Below the pieces are notes generated by a model, which did no database searches, was not told where the DNA came from, and saw only the letters and a program-made list of their open reading frames with translations. This document shows, piece by piece, positions 44,805 through 53,723 of a stretch of 64,000 nt of DNA. Each line of letters starts with the position of its first letter. Position 1 is the stretch's first letter. The translations under genes were made by a program, and so were the position numbers. Source of the DNA: Buttiauxella sp. A111 (GTDB taxonomy: Bacteria; Pseudomonadota; Gammaproteobacteria; Enterobacterales; Enterobacteriaceae); contig NZ_BJFN01000003.1 in the NCBI RefSeq assembly GCF_014189855.1, forward strand, positions 310,001 through 374,000, given 5' to 3'.

Positions 44805-46055
44805 CTAGCGCAAACGATCGGCGGCGGCTGTGGCTGTGGCCATCCCCTCTTTCGCCGGGGTTTTCCCCTGCAAAACGGCCTGGATGTTTTGCTGCAATAT
44901 ATTCGACAAACGGGAGTAATCCGCCGTCACCGGGCGAGAGAGCATCACGTTCAACGAGGTTTTCGCAGCGGCAATCAGCGGCTCCTGACCTTTCTGTACG
45001 GCCGGATCGTCATAGGACGATTTCCAGATGGGCAGGCTCAGTTTGGCGTATTTATCCTGAACCGGCTGTGAGGTCATGTAGCTGATGTATTCCCACGCCT
45101 GATCCGGGTGCGCGCTGGCTTTAGCGATGCCCAGGCCCATCGAACCGTTCACACCAGACGCACCGCCTGCGGTTTCACTCGGGGCTGGGATCACGCCAAC
45201 ATCACCCGCGACTTTGCTCTGTTTCGGGTCGTTCGCCATGTTGTACATGTACGTCCAGTTCAGCGCGAAAGCCGCATCACCGTTGGAGAAGGACTTGCGC
45301 ACGTCCTCTTCCAGATATTCGCGGGAGTTCGGGTTGGTCAGCCCTTTATCCAGCGTCTGTTTCATGTAATCGATAGCTTTCATTGAACCCGCATTGGTGA
45401 AGTTCAGCTTACCGTCTTGATAGAACTCACCTTTAAACGCCGACACCAGCGTCGTGTAGTCGCACAACAACGCTTCAGACTGCGACCAACTCCAGACCAG
45501 CGGGTATTTCACAATGCCTTTTTCTTTCAGGATCGCTGACTGCTTCTCAACATCAGCCCAGGTGGCGGGTGGCGTGGTGATCCCCGCTTTTGCCAGCATC
45601 GCTTTGTTGTAATACAGATATTTGGTATCGAGGATCCACGGCATCCCCCAACGTTTGTCTTTGTAGGTCACGGTGGAGATCGCACCGTCAAAAATTTTGC
45701 TGCTCACGTCAGCAGGGATACGGGTCGTCACGTCCTGCAACAGGCCAAACTTGTTAAATTCCGCAGGCCAAATGGCGTCAAAAAGCACCACGTCATAACC
45801 TTTGTCCCCCGCCCCTCGCGCCGCGACAATTTTGTCGTGCAGGGCTTCGTATGGGACAAACTCCAGATTCACTTTGATATCCGGATGCTGTTTGGTGAAG
45901 TCGGCGGTCATCGCGCGGATATCCGCTTCGCTGTATGCGGCCTGAGTCATAAACAGCGCACTGAGCGTAGTTTCAGCAAGCGCGCTGGCGGTGTATCCCA
46001 TCGTGAGTACAGAGAGGGCGCACAAGGTGGCCGCAGGGGTAAATCGTAGGCTCAT
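44805..46055 (-). CDS. Sugar ABC transporter periplasmic binding protein
   Basis: Family 1 extracellular solute-binding protein of about 416 residues. A Sec signal peptide covers residues 1 to about 28 (MSLRFTPAATLCALSVLTMGYTASALAE). The mature part has the two-lobe layout of maltose-type binding proteins (KVNLEFVPYEALHDKI; YDVVLFDAIWPAEF). The start is ATG 46055, because GGAG lies 7 bases before it, whereas the ATG at 46061 directly abuts that site. It is first gene of the ABC-kinase operon. A 17-bp operator-like sequence shared with the ROK gene lies 32-48 bases upstream. Confidence 0.92.
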   Translation of the reverse strand: MSLRFTPAATLCALSVLTMGYTASALAETTLSALFMTQAAYSEADIRAMTADFTKQHPDIKVNLEFVPYEALHDKIVAARGAGDKGYDVVLFDAIWPAEFNKFGLLQDVTTRIPADVSSKIFDGAISTVTYKDKRWGMPWILDTKYLYYNKAMLAKAGITTPPATWADVEKQSAILKEKGIVKYPLVWSWSQSEALLCDYTTLVSAFKGEFYQDGKLNFTNAGSMKAIDYMKQTLDKGLTNPNSREYLEEDVRKSFSNGDAAFALNWTYMYNMANDPKQSKVAGDVGVIPAPSETAGGASGVNGSMGLGIAKASAHPDQAWEYISYMTSQPVQDKYAKLSLPIWKSSYDDPAVQKGQEPLIAAAKTSLNVMLSRPVTADYSRLSNILQQNIQAVLQGKTPAKEGMATATAAADRLR

Positions 46056-46086
46056 CGTCATTCTCCGAAACAGGGTTAAGTTGATT

Positions 46087-46103
46087 AAATCAATTTGATT
46101 GCT
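46087..46103 (-). promoter_or_regulatory. Operator-like site before the ABC operon
   Basis: AAATCAATTTGATTGCT contains the near-palindrome AATCAATTTGATT. The same 17 bases recur exactly at 46489-46505 before the divergent ROK regulator gene. This is a likely ROK repressor binding site. Confidence 0.72.
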
Positions 46104-46292
46104 TTAATTGACTAAAAAAAATGGCCCGGCCTTGAAGCCAGCCCTGCGTCCCTGCCGAATGATGTATTGCTACTGGAGTGGTAAAAGCAAAACCGAAAAG
46201 CTTCATAATGAATAGTAACTGGCGAACATCATTAACATGGCAATAACATTCAAAGCTGTGATGCCACCGTCAAATTCAATTCATTGTATTTC

Positions 46293-46484
46293 TACCCTAA
46301 ATAATTCGAGTTGCAGGACTAAAACGCCAGTGCGTTTTTGAACAGCGCTTGCGCTGGCCCCGAAGGGGCGAGGCCACAGGCCGAGTAACGCGGCCAGGGA
46401 GCAAATCCCCGGGAGCTTACTTAAGTAAGTGACTGGGGTTTGTGAGTGCAGCCAACACCCCTGCAGCTCGAAGTATTTAGGGTA
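46293..46484. repeat. MITE-like palindromic repeat, longest copy
   Basis: 192 bp with imperfect terminal inverted repeats of about 24 bases: the left end TACCCTAAATAATTCGAG (46293-46310) mirrors the right end CTCGAAGTATTTAGGGTA (46467-46484). The interior has a hairpin CCCC(gg)GAGCTTAC/GTAAGTGACTGGGG. Both ends carry TA, as in elements with TA target sites. There is no coding capacity. It separates the two ROK operator copies. Confidence 0.85.
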
Positions 46485-46488
46485 TATA

Positions 46489-46505
46489 AAATCAATTTGA
46501 TTGCT
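46489..46505 (+). promoter_or_regulatory. Operator-like site before the ROK regulator gene
   Basis: Exact copy of AAATCAATTTGATTGCT, 31 bases upstream of ATG 46537. It suggests autoregulation of the ROK repressor and co-control of the ABC operon. Confidence 0.72.
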
Positions 46506-46536
46506 ATATTACTGACATGGTTTCGCCACTGGATAC

Positions 46537-47718
46537 ATGGCCATGATAACCACTTCTGGCACCAATCTTGAACACGCCCGCGCCCACAATCGTCGGGTCG
46601 TCATTGAAGCTATCCGCCTCAACGGGGAACTCACCCGCGCTGAAATCGCCCGACTCACGTCACTCACGCCCCAAACGGTGTCCAACATCGCGACCGAACT
46701 CGAACAGTCAGGCATTTTGTCCTCACACCTGCCGCGTCGTGAGGGCGGGCGTGGCCAACCCGCAACGCCACTGACACTCAATCCTGATAGCGCCTATTCC
46801 ATCGGCATCCATCTTGATCACCAATCGCTGCTGGTTGTGCTGGTCGATCTCACCGGGCAGGTCCGCTTTCGCAAACTTGTCCATGTGCAGAAACCTCAGC
46901 CAGAACCCACGCTTGCCCTTATCGATCACATACAGCAAGAAATGCGCCAACAGGTGAAAATCGACTGGCGAAAAATATTAGGCATCGGTGTCGTCATGCC
47001 CGGCCCCTTTGGGGTTGAAGGTATCTCCTCGCAAGGGCCAACCACGCTCCACGGCTGGGATAATGTCGATATCGAAGCGCGTTTAAGTGCGTTAACCGGG
47101 TGGCCGGTGACGCTGGAAAATGACGCCACGGTCGCCGCCATTGGCGAACGTTTTCACGGTGTCGCCAGGCAATTATCCTCATTCGTTTATCTGTATATCG
47201 GCACGGGCCTGGGGGCGGGGATCTTTACCGATGGGCGGATTTACACCGGGCATGCACACAATGCGGGCGAAATCGGCCATATGGTGGTGCAACCGGGCGG
47301 CCGTGACTGCTATTGCGGAAATAAAGGCTGCCTGGAACGCTATGTGTCGTTACAGGCGGCGTACGAAGCCTGTGATCTCGACCCGATGACGGCCATGCCT
47401 GAAGATTTATTGAATGTCGATGAAACGCAAATCGAGAGTTGGCTGGATACCGCCGTCGAACCCGCATGCCAGGCGATTAATATTATGGAGTGTGTGTTCG
47501 ATGCGCAGTGCGTGATTATCGGGGGGATGATGCCGCAACCGCTGGTTGAAAAGCTGATTAACCGCCTGACACCGCTGTATAATTCCGTGCGCAGCCGGTA
47601 TCCGAAAGCGGCCAGAATTCGCATTGGCATGTCCGGCAGCGATACGCCCGCATTAGGTGCCGCCGCTTTACCGATATTCGATGAATTTAACCCGCAATAT
47701 GAAGTCCTGCTGAAATAG
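46537..47718 (+). CDS. ROK-family transcriptional repressor
   Basis: A 393-residue regulator of the NagC/Mlc/XylR type: an N-terminal winged helix (HNRRVVIEAIRLNGELTRAEIARLTSLTPQTVSNIATELEQSG, 17-60) followed by a ROK sugar-binding domain with GTGLGAGIF and the zinc site GEIGHMVVQPGGRDCYCGNKGCLERY. It is divergent from the ABC-kinase operon. Two identical 17-bp sites flank the intergenic region, strongly suggesting that it represses both itself and the operon. The inducer is probably the transported sugar or its phosphate. The ribosome-binding site is weak. Confidence 0.9.
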   Translation: MAMITTSGTNLEHARAHNRRVVIEAIRLNGELTRAEIARLTSLTPQTVSNIATELEQSGILSSHLPRREGGRGQPATPLTLNPDSAYSIGIHLDHQSLLVVLVDLTGQVRFRKLVHVQKPQPEPTLALIDHIQQEMRQQVKIDWRKILGIGVVMPGPFGVEGISSQGPTTLHGWDNVDIEARLSALTGWPVTLENDATVAAIGERFHGVARQLSSFVYLYIGTGLGAGIFTDGRIYTGHAHNAGEIGHMVVQPGGRDCYCGNKGCLERYVSLQAAYEACDLDPMTAMPEDLLNVDETQIESWLDTAVEPACQAINIMECVFDAQCVIIGGMMPQPLVEKLINRLTPLYNSVRSRYPKAARIRIGMSGSDTPALGAAALPIFDEFNPQYEVLLK

Positions 47719-47794
47719 CGGCGCGGAATAGCAGGATATATAAATATGCGGGGAGCAGTGGCAGTCCGCCCGCCCCCTGCACCGTTTCTGTCTA

Positions 47795-48259
47795 TCAACC
47801 CTCTGGCATAGCCGAAGAATGGTGCGTAGAGATTTTCCACTCTTTGCCATCCCACGCGTAGGTGAAGGTATAACGCGCTGAAACAGTAGACTTATCGGCG
47901 AAAGTAAACGTGTAGGTGCCGGTATCTATAGCCTTATTACAGCCCAGGCGAATGGTACGGGTGTCTATTTTCCCGGTCGGTTTCTTCGCGAGGAAGTGCT
48001 CAAAATAATCAATGCGTTCCGCGTCAGTTAAACGCGCCTGGTTAGAGACAGTTGGCAGCAAAACCGCATCGCTGAGGTAGTTCTCAGAAACCGTCTTCGC
48101 ATTCCCGGTTTTCAGAGACTCGTTCCACTTATCAAACAAACCTTCTATTTGAGCTTTATCGACCTTCACACATTCGGGCGCAGGTGTGGATGCAGGTGCA
48201 GCAAAGACAGAACCGGAAAGTAGCGTGAGCGAAACGGCAAAACCAATGAGTTTATTCAT
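47795..48259 (-). CDS. Exported NTF2-like protein (SgcJ/DUF4440 type)
   Basis: A 154-residue protein with a Sec signal peptide (MNKLIGFAVSLTLLSGSVFA, cleavage before APAS) and a single NTF2-like domain: VDKAQIEGLFDKWNESLKTGNAKTVSENY and, near the end, YTFTYAWDGKEWKISTHHSS. Families of this fold (SgcJ/EcaC, DUF4440, CaMKII association-like) are poorly characterised. The periplasmic location follows from the signal peptide. GGAAAG precedes the ATG. It appears monocistronic. No partner is evident. Confidence 0.82.
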   Translation of the reverse strand: MNKLIGFAVSLTLLSGSVFAAPASTPAPECVKVDKAQIEGLFDKWNESLKTGNAKTVSENYLSDAVLLPTVSNQARLTDAERIDYFEHFLAKKPTGKIDTRTIRLGCNKAIDTGTYTFTFADKSTVSARYTFTYAWDGKEWKISTHHSSAMPEG

Positions 48260-48481
48260 TTTAATCTTTCCACTATGAATTTACCTAAAATAGGTATGTC
48301 ATTAAAAACGTTAATGAAAAAAGCAAATTAAATATAATTAGCTGCATGCACTTAATGTGATAATTGGAGAAACCAAGAAGGGAAAAAAATATTTAATACG
48401 ATGAAATAATTATGAAATCTAGAAAAACCGCCACGCGAACAGCGAACTCATATCTTCTTTATTGTAGCTCATCATTTTATT

Positions 48482-48520
48482 TGAAGCCTCGACGAAGAGG
48501 GTTTCTTCATCGAGGCTTCA
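48482..48520 (-). terminator. Terminator of the export operon
   Basis: TGAAGCCTCGACGAAGA and TCTTCATCGAGGCTTCA form a long stem with one mismatch. It lies after the last (minus-strand) gene of the operon. The T tract is weak. Confidence 0.75.
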
Positions 48521-48542
48521 ATAACAAGCTTCGCCCATTGAG

Positions 48543-48968
48543 TTACTTAAACTGCCCGATTTGCTTGCGGATATGATGCTGCAACACCGCCAGCATACTG
48601 GCACCAGACAGACCAATCATCAGCGCGCCATTCACCGCTTCCAGCGGGCCCAGCAGTTTCCACTGAGGACTCATGACGATATCCCCATAACCCAGCGTGG
48701 CGAAGTTAACGCCTGAGTGGTAAACGGCTTCTTTCAGCGTGGAGAATTCCCCCAGCCACAGGAACAACATTCCCCAAAGCAAAATCTGTAGCAAGTTCCC
48801 CATCAGAACGATAATGATGATACCAAACAGCGCCAATACCCCCGCGAACATCCCTTCTCGTTGGTGAAAGCGTTTGATGTAAAAACGAATACAGCCGATA
48901 GACACCCACGACTGCAACAGCATATTTAGCAGGATGACCGGCATCCCCGTCAGTAAAACCAGCAACAT
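48543..48968 (-). CDS. Two-pore-segment potassium-channel-like protein
   Basis: A 141-residue membrane protein with about four hydrophobic stretches. It contains the K+-channel selectivity filter in VNFATLGYGDIVMSP (compare TVGYGD), with a pore helix and a following membrane segment, as in the Ion_trans_2 family. The start is ATG 48968 with AGGAGAG five bases upstream; it abuts the DUF2955 stop (48970). It is the last gene of an export operon, an unusual place for a channel. It may conduct K+ or simply use the fold. Confidence 0.82.
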   Translation of the reverse strand: MLLVLLTGMPVILLNMLLQSWVSIGCIRFYIKRFHQREGMFAGVLALFGIIIIVLMGNLLQILLWGMLFLWLGEFSTLKEAVYHSGVNFATLGYGDIVMSPQWKLLGPLEAVNGALMIGLSGASMLAVLQHHIRKQIGQFK

Positions 48969-48969
48969 A

Positions 48970-49992
48970 TTACTCTCCTGGGGTGGCTTCCACCGCGGGC
49001 TGGCCACTCGGGTGCCAGCGTTCAATAATCACAACACATGCCCAACCATAGAGGGCAACCGCAACATATAAAGAGCAACGCATGGCGGATGCCAACCAGA
49101 CGTCTTTACCCGCAGCGCTATCCTGAATCGCCGGGCCAAACAAGATGAGACAAGTGACCCAGGCATTACTCCAGAAAGAAGGTGTGAACCGGTTCGCCAC
49201 TAGCCGCACCATGCGTCGGGCAACCCACAAACTGACCAGTGCCAGCCACAGCACCAGCATCAGTAGCGACGGCCAGATACTCAGCCCGAACCACATCACC
49301 ACCGCCAGCACCGCCCCCATCAGCGTCGAAAATACCAGCTCTCGCCCCACCTGCTTTGCAGCCAGCGTGTTGGTTTGCTGCGCCAGCATCACGGTCTTCA
49401 TCACCGCCGGGATATAGAAAGCGGGGTTGCTCAAGGCCAGAAGCCAGACCGGCAACACAATCAGTACCGCGCGTAAGGCCAGTTGATGTGGAGAGTCAGG
49501 TGGAAGCGACACTTTCGTCGCCGCAGCCGGTGTGGGATGCGGAGGAAAGAGCGCCAGCGCAAATCGGTTAACCACCGTGCCGATAATAATGCCGAGGCCC
49601 ATCATCTGAGCGATCCCAATAGCGAGTGACTGTTCAATAAGACCCGCAATCGGAATAATGGTGACAGCCGTTATCAGCAGCATCGCCTGAGTGCCTTTTC
49701 CCGCCAGCCCCATCAACATCAGCAGATAAAGCAGCAAGCCGGTGAACAGTAGTGCAGGCAGCGGATAATGCGTCAGTAAGGGCACCATCAACACCCCGCC
49801 AATCATGGTCGCCATCAGCACGATGCCAACCACGATCCCTTTTTTGATCGGTAACGGTTTGCCCTGACACAGCACAATCCAGGCCATGATGCACCCCAGA
49901 TGGGGCATCGGTAGCGCAAGTCCAAAACAGACCAACGCCGCAATGGCTGTTCCGAAGCCTATCCTCAGTACCGCGCGATCTCCGTTATGCAT
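48970..49992 (-). CDS. DUF2955/FUSC-like membrane protein
   Basis: A 340-residue inner-membrane protein with two blocks of hydrophobic helices (residues 10-150 and 180-325) separated by a short PHPTPAAATKVSLPPDS linker. This matches the DUF2955/FUSC-like layout, related to AaeB-type aromatic acid exporters. Such proteins pair with HlyD-type adaptors, and one lies 11 bases upstream here. The export substrate is unknown; hydroxybenzoic acids or other small aromatics are a guess from AaeAB. Start at ATG 49992 with AAGGTG. Confidence 0.82.
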   Translation of the reverse strand: MHNGDRAVLRIGFGTAIAALVCFGLALPMPHLGCIMAWIVLCQGKPLPIKKGIVVGIVLMATMIGGVLMVPLLTHYPLPALLFTGLLLYLLMLMGLAGKGTQAMLLITAVTIIPIAGLIEQSLAIGIAQMMGLGIIIGTVVNRFALALFPPHPTPAAATKVSLPPDSPHQLALRAVLIVLPVWLLALSNPAFYIPAVMKTVMLAQQTNTLAAKQVGRELVFSTLMGAVLAVVMWFGLSIWPSLLMLVLWLALVSLWVARRMVRLVANRFTPSFWSNAWVTCLILFGPAIQDSAAGKDVWLASAMRCSLYVAVALYGWACVVIIERWHPSGQPAVEATPGE

Positions 49993-50003
49993 GGTGCAGC
50001 ACC

Positions 50004-51098
50004 TTAGTAGATATACGAGAACAGGCTCATCAACCGGATGTAGATGCTACCTAAAAAGCTCATCAGGCCACTGCCGTTCGCGTACACCAGCACATCGGCT
50101 TGCCCGCCCACCCGTAAACCTTCGGCTGGGGGGAAGTCATCTTTTGAAAACGCAATCTTCACCGGGAAACGCTGTGCCTGACGCAACCAATCGCGGTTAT
50201 TGTCGACCGTTGGCAGCACGCCCGCTGGCTGGCTTTGGGAGGCACTGATGCCATAACCGATACTGCGCACCTGCCCTGTGAAGATATGGCCGGGCATGCT
50301 GTCGAGCAGAATGGCCACTTCAGCACCAGGCTTCACGTTGCCAATGTTGTTCTCGGTCATGTCTGCGCTAATCCAGACATCGTTAATCGCCACCAGCGTC
50401 ATCACCGGTGCGCCAGCCCCGAGGAACTGACCAATATCAGTGCGCAAATCCGTCACCAGGCCACGATTGGTGGCAACGACGACGGTATTTTTCCTGTCCA
50501 ACTCGGCTTTATGTACCGCTGAACGCGCACTCAGAAGCTGGGAGTTGTTTTCACCCGCAAGGCCTGCCGCTTCAGTGGCACGGCGTACATCAGCCGCTGC
50601 GGCGGCCATCGAGCTACGCGCGGTTTCACGTGTGGCTTGCGCGACTTCAAGACGACGAACTGAAATCGTACCGGGGTCTTCCCGATACAGACGCTCCTGG
50701 CGTTCAGCATCTTTGGCCGCATTCTGATAAGCGGCTGTCGCCGCCTGCAAACCGGCTTTGGCGGCAACAATCGTTTCAGAGTTTGCCTTGACCGAGCTCA
50801 GAACCGTTTCATAATCCGAGCGCGCTTTTGACAGTGCGATGTCGTAAGGCTCCGGATCAAGTTCGAACAGCCGATCGCCAGGTTCCACCCGTTGATTGTC
50901 CTTCACATACACTTTCTGGATCTGGCCTGAGACTTCTGCGGATATTGGGATCACAAATGCCTGAATTCTGGCCTGTGAGGTATAGGGCGTGAGCCTGTCG
51001 GCCGCTAAATACCAGCAGAGCAGTAAAACGATCACGGCGAGGAGCGTTAATACGCCGCGACGACTGGCTTTTCCCGCCGGGGATGAGGGTTCGGTCAT
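50004..51098 (-). CDS. HlyD/EmrA-type membrane-fusion adaptor
   Basis: A periplasmic adaptor of 364 residues. It has one N-terminal membrane anchor (GVLTLLAVIVLLLCWYLAA, 14-32), a biotinyl-lipoyl domain split around a coiled coil (VSGQIQKVYVKDNQRVEPGDRLFELDPEPY; later TVVVATNRGLVTDLRTDIGQFLGAG) and a beta-barrel domain (DVWISADMTENNIGNVKPGAEVAI). It links an inner-membrane pump to the outer-membrane channel encoded by the preceding gene, with which it overlaps by four bases (ATGA). The neighbouring DUF2955 protein is the likely pump. Confidence 0.92.
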   Translation of the reverse strand: MTEPSSPAGKASRRGVLTLLAVIVLLLCWYLAADRLTPYTSQARIQAFVIPISAEVSGQIQKVYVKDNQRVEPGDRLFELDPEPYDIALSKARSDYETVLSSVKANSETIVAAKAGLQAATAAYQNAAKDAERQERLYREDPGTISVRRLEVAQATRETARSSMAAAAADVRRATEAAGLAGENNSQLLSARSAVHKAELDRKNTVVVATNRGLVTDLRTDIGQFLGAGAPVMTLVAINDVWISADMTENNIGNVKPGAEVAILLDSMPGHIFTGQVRSIGYGISASQSQPAGVLPTVDNNRDWLRQAQRFPVKIAFSKDDFPPAEGLRVGGQADVLVYANGSGLMSFLGSIYIRLMSLFSYIY

Positions 51099-52618
51099 TG
51101 CTGTTTACCTTCTTTAAGATCGGTTGCTGCTGGCAGAGGAGCATCAAGCAACGGGATCCAGTCATCCCGCTCACGTAAATGGGCATCGGTTTCTTTGTCT
51201 ACCAACGGACGCTGACGCCCTTTCTCCCAGCCACCACCCAGTGCTTTGTAGAGCGTAATCAGATCGCGCATCAGTGCGCCCCGGCTGTTCACCAGACGTT
51301 CTTGTTGATTGAACAACGCTCTTTGCGAATCCAGTACGCGCTGGAAGTCAGCCATCCCCTCGCGATATTGCGTATTGGCAATATCCAGAGAACGGTTAGC
51401 CGCCTCCCCAGTTTGGGTCAGCAACTCGATTTCATCTTTGCCATTGGCGTAAGCGGTGGCCGCATCGTCGACTTCACGCGCGGCCTGGAACACGGCATCC
51501 CGATAGCGTTCATGCAGTTGCAGGAATCGAGCGTCTTGTACCAGCACCTGATTACCGAGCCGCCCTTGATCGAGCAGATTCCAACTGAAGGTCGGCCCTG
51601 CAGCCCAGGATAACGAGTTGCTGCCGCCATTGCGTCCGCTGATCCCGACGCTGCCGATAAGCGAAATTGAAGGATAGAGTTCGGCTTCTGCGACACCAAT
51701 AAGTGCCGACTGAGCAGCCAGCTGGCGTTCGGCGACGCGCACATCAGGTCGACGACGTAACAAGTCGGCGGGCAGCTCTGACACCAACGACAAATTGCCT
51801 TGCGGAAGCTCGCCTGTATTCGTCGCCATTTCTGGCAGCGGCCCTGGTTTTCGTGCCAGCAGCACGCTCAACGCGTTTTGACTCTGGCGAAGACTGGTTT
51901 CAAGCTGAGGGATACTGGAGAGCGTCGACAAGTATTGGGTTTTCGCTTGTTGCACATCCAGTTCGGCACTGTTGCCGCTCAGGAACAATTTCTCGGTAAT
52001 CTCGAGGCTTCGCCGCTGAATTTTGGCGTTGCTGCGCGTAATGTCCAGGCGCGCTTCTAGCGTGCGGATACTCACATAAATCTGCGCCACCTGTGCAGCC
52101 ATCAGCACTTGAATATCATCGTACTGAGCAAGCGTTGCGAAGTAACTCGCATCGGCCGATTCAACACCGCGCTGGAATTTGCCCCAAAAATCAATTTCCC
52201 AGCCCAGATTGAAGCCTGCGCCATAGTTGGTGCTTGAAATGTAACGGTTGTCACGGTGCTGGCCGCCAGTAATCACCTCACCACTTCCGATGGTTGCCTG
52301 CGGGCCAAGTAAGCTTTCAGCAATCCCCAGTTGGGCGCGTGATTCCAACAGACGCAGCCCCGCAATCTTCACGTCAGGGTTTTTGCGTAAAGCTTCATTG
52401 ATAAGCGCCGTCAGCGTTGGATCGTTGAGTTGAATCCACCACTGATCGTAGTTTTGCGAGGATGTCCGGGAAGAGATACCCTGGGTTGATGGCTGCCACT
52501 GGGTCATTTCCGGAACTTTTGGGGCCTTATAATCAGGCCCCAGAACAGTACATGCGGACAACACCAGGCAGGCGCCCCCTGTAAACAGGAAGCGCCCAAA
52601 AAAGCTGTCATTGAGCAT
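51095..52618 (-). CDS. Outer-membrane efflux channel lipoprotein (TolC/OprM type)
   Basis: About 507-residue outer-membrane factor of the NodT/OprM group. A lipoprotein signal peptide ends in LSAC (SPII site at about residue 23). Two OEP domains with long alpha-helical hairpins follow (IKGLRLLESRAQLGIAESLLGPQ; VAERQLAAQSALIGVAEAELYPSI). Two in-frame starts are possible: ATG 52618 (taken, overlapping the upstream stop) and ATG 52642. It provides the outer-membrane duct for the HlyD/DUF2955 exporter. Confidence 0.92.
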   Translation of the reverse strand: MLNDSFFGRFLFTGGACLVLSACTVLGPDYKAPKVPEMTQWQPSTQGISSRTSSQNYDQWWIQLNDPTLTALINEALRKNPDVKIAGLRLLESRAQLGIAESLLGPQATIGSGEVITGGQHRDNRYISSTNYGAGFNLGWEIDFWGKFQRGVESADASYFATLAQYDDIQVLMAAQVAQIYVSIRTLEARLDITRSNAKIQRRSLEITEKLFLSGNSAELDVQQAKTQYLSTLSSIPQLETSLRQSQNALSVLLARKPGPLPEMATNTGELPQGNLSLVSELPADLLRRRPDVRVAERQLAAQSALIGVAEAELYPSISLIGSVGISGRNGGSNSLSWAAGPTFSWNLLDQGRLGNQVLVQDARFLQLHERYRDAVFQAAREVDDAATAYANGKDEIELLTQTGEAANRSLDIANTQYREGMADFQRVLDSQRALFNQQERLVNSRGALMRDLITLYKALGGGWEKGRQRPLVDKETDAHLRERDDWIPLLDAPLPAATDLKEGKQQ

Positions 52619-53723
52619 CTTTTCCGCTCGCCGCCAGGCCATCTGGACCCTGGTTGACCCAGGCCATGAAGATACGATAACCGATGGAAAGCAACGTCGC
52701 CCCGACGAACATACCCAGAATACCGCTGGCTGCCATACCGCCCAGAGCGCCTAACAGCACCACAGGCATCGGCGCATCTACACCGCGTCCCAGCAGCAAA
52801 GGTTTAAGCACGTTATCGGCCATACCCGCAATCAGCAGCAGCACGGTAAAGACGATATTCATCACCATTCCGTGATCGCCCGTCATCCACATAATGGCAA
52901 TAGCCGGAGCCGTGACCAGGATAACCGGCACCTGAGCGATACCCAAAATCAGCGCCAGAACAAAGAAGATGCCCACAGCAGGAATGCCCGCTACGGCCAT
53001 GACAATACCCGCCAACAGTGCCTGAATGAAGGCGACCCCGATAACCCCCATCGCAACGGCACGAATGGTGCCGGTACACAGTTTGGTCAACGCCAGGCCT
53101 CTTTGTGTATCGGTGATGCGTATGGCGATGCGATCGGCGCTCAGTGCACCAGCCGCTCCCCAGGCCATCATGATCCCGGCCACGATGAAGGAGAAGACAA
53201 AACCGAGCAATCCACCGCCCATACTCGCCAGCACACCAACGACCTGTTTAGCGATGTCCCCCAGCTGTGGACGATAGCTGCTGATAAGACCTGGTAAATC
53301 AGTCGAAGCCTTGAGCCACAAAACGTACACTTTCCCACCCACTACCGGAATCGAGGCAATGTGAGCAGAAGGTGCCGGGATAACCAGGCTATCGCTGCTG
53401 ACCCTTTCCACAAGGTGGCTTACGCTATCACCCAGTGAAGAGAGCATGGCGATAGTTGGCAACACGATTAATACGATGCCGAGCAGCACCAGTACCGTGG
53501 CAGCCAAACCTTGTTTGCCACCCATTCGAGATGCAAAACGCTGATGCAAAGGATACAAAGTGACCGCCAAAATAAGCGCCCACAGCAACATATTCATGAA
53601 AGGTGAAAGGACGGTAAAACAGAAAGACCCTAGTCCCAGGATAAGAACAAGCTTGATGAACATATCCAGAAATCTGGCAACCAGTCTTTTCTCGACGACG
53701 GTGGATAGTTCGTTATTTTCCAT
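52608..53723 (-). CDS. AI-2E/UPF0118-family transporter
   Basis: A 371-residue inner-membrane protein with about eight membrane segments and the AI-2E family pattern: an N-terminal pair of helices, then a C-terminal block with ADNVLKPLLLGRGVDAPMPVVLLGALGGM. Members include E. coli TqsA (AI-2 export) and other small-solute exporters. The start is ATG 53723 (MENNELSTVVEKR); an in-frame ATG at 53774 lies in a region without gene-like features. It is the first gene of the export operon, overlapping the channel gene by 11 bases. Whether it works with the tripartite system or only shares regulation is unknown. Confidence 0.85.
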   Translation of the reverse strand: MENNELSTVVEKRLVARFLDMFIKLVLILGLGSFCFTVLSPFMNMLLWALILAVTLYPLHQRFASRMGGKQGLAATVLVLLGIVLIVLPTIAMLSSLGDSVSHLVERVSSDSLVIPAPSAHIASIPVVGGKVYVLWLKASTDLPGLISSYRPQLGDIAKQVVGVLASMGGGLLGFVFSFIVAGIMMAWGAAGALSADRIAIRITDTQRGLALTKLCTGTIRAVAMGVIGVAFIQALLAGIVMAVAGIPAVGIFFVLALILGIAQVPVILVTAPAIAIMWMTGDHGMVMNIVFTVLLLIAGMADNVLKPLLLGRGVDAPMPVVLLGALGGMAASGILGMFVGATLLSIGYRIFMAWVNQGPDGLAASGKDAQ

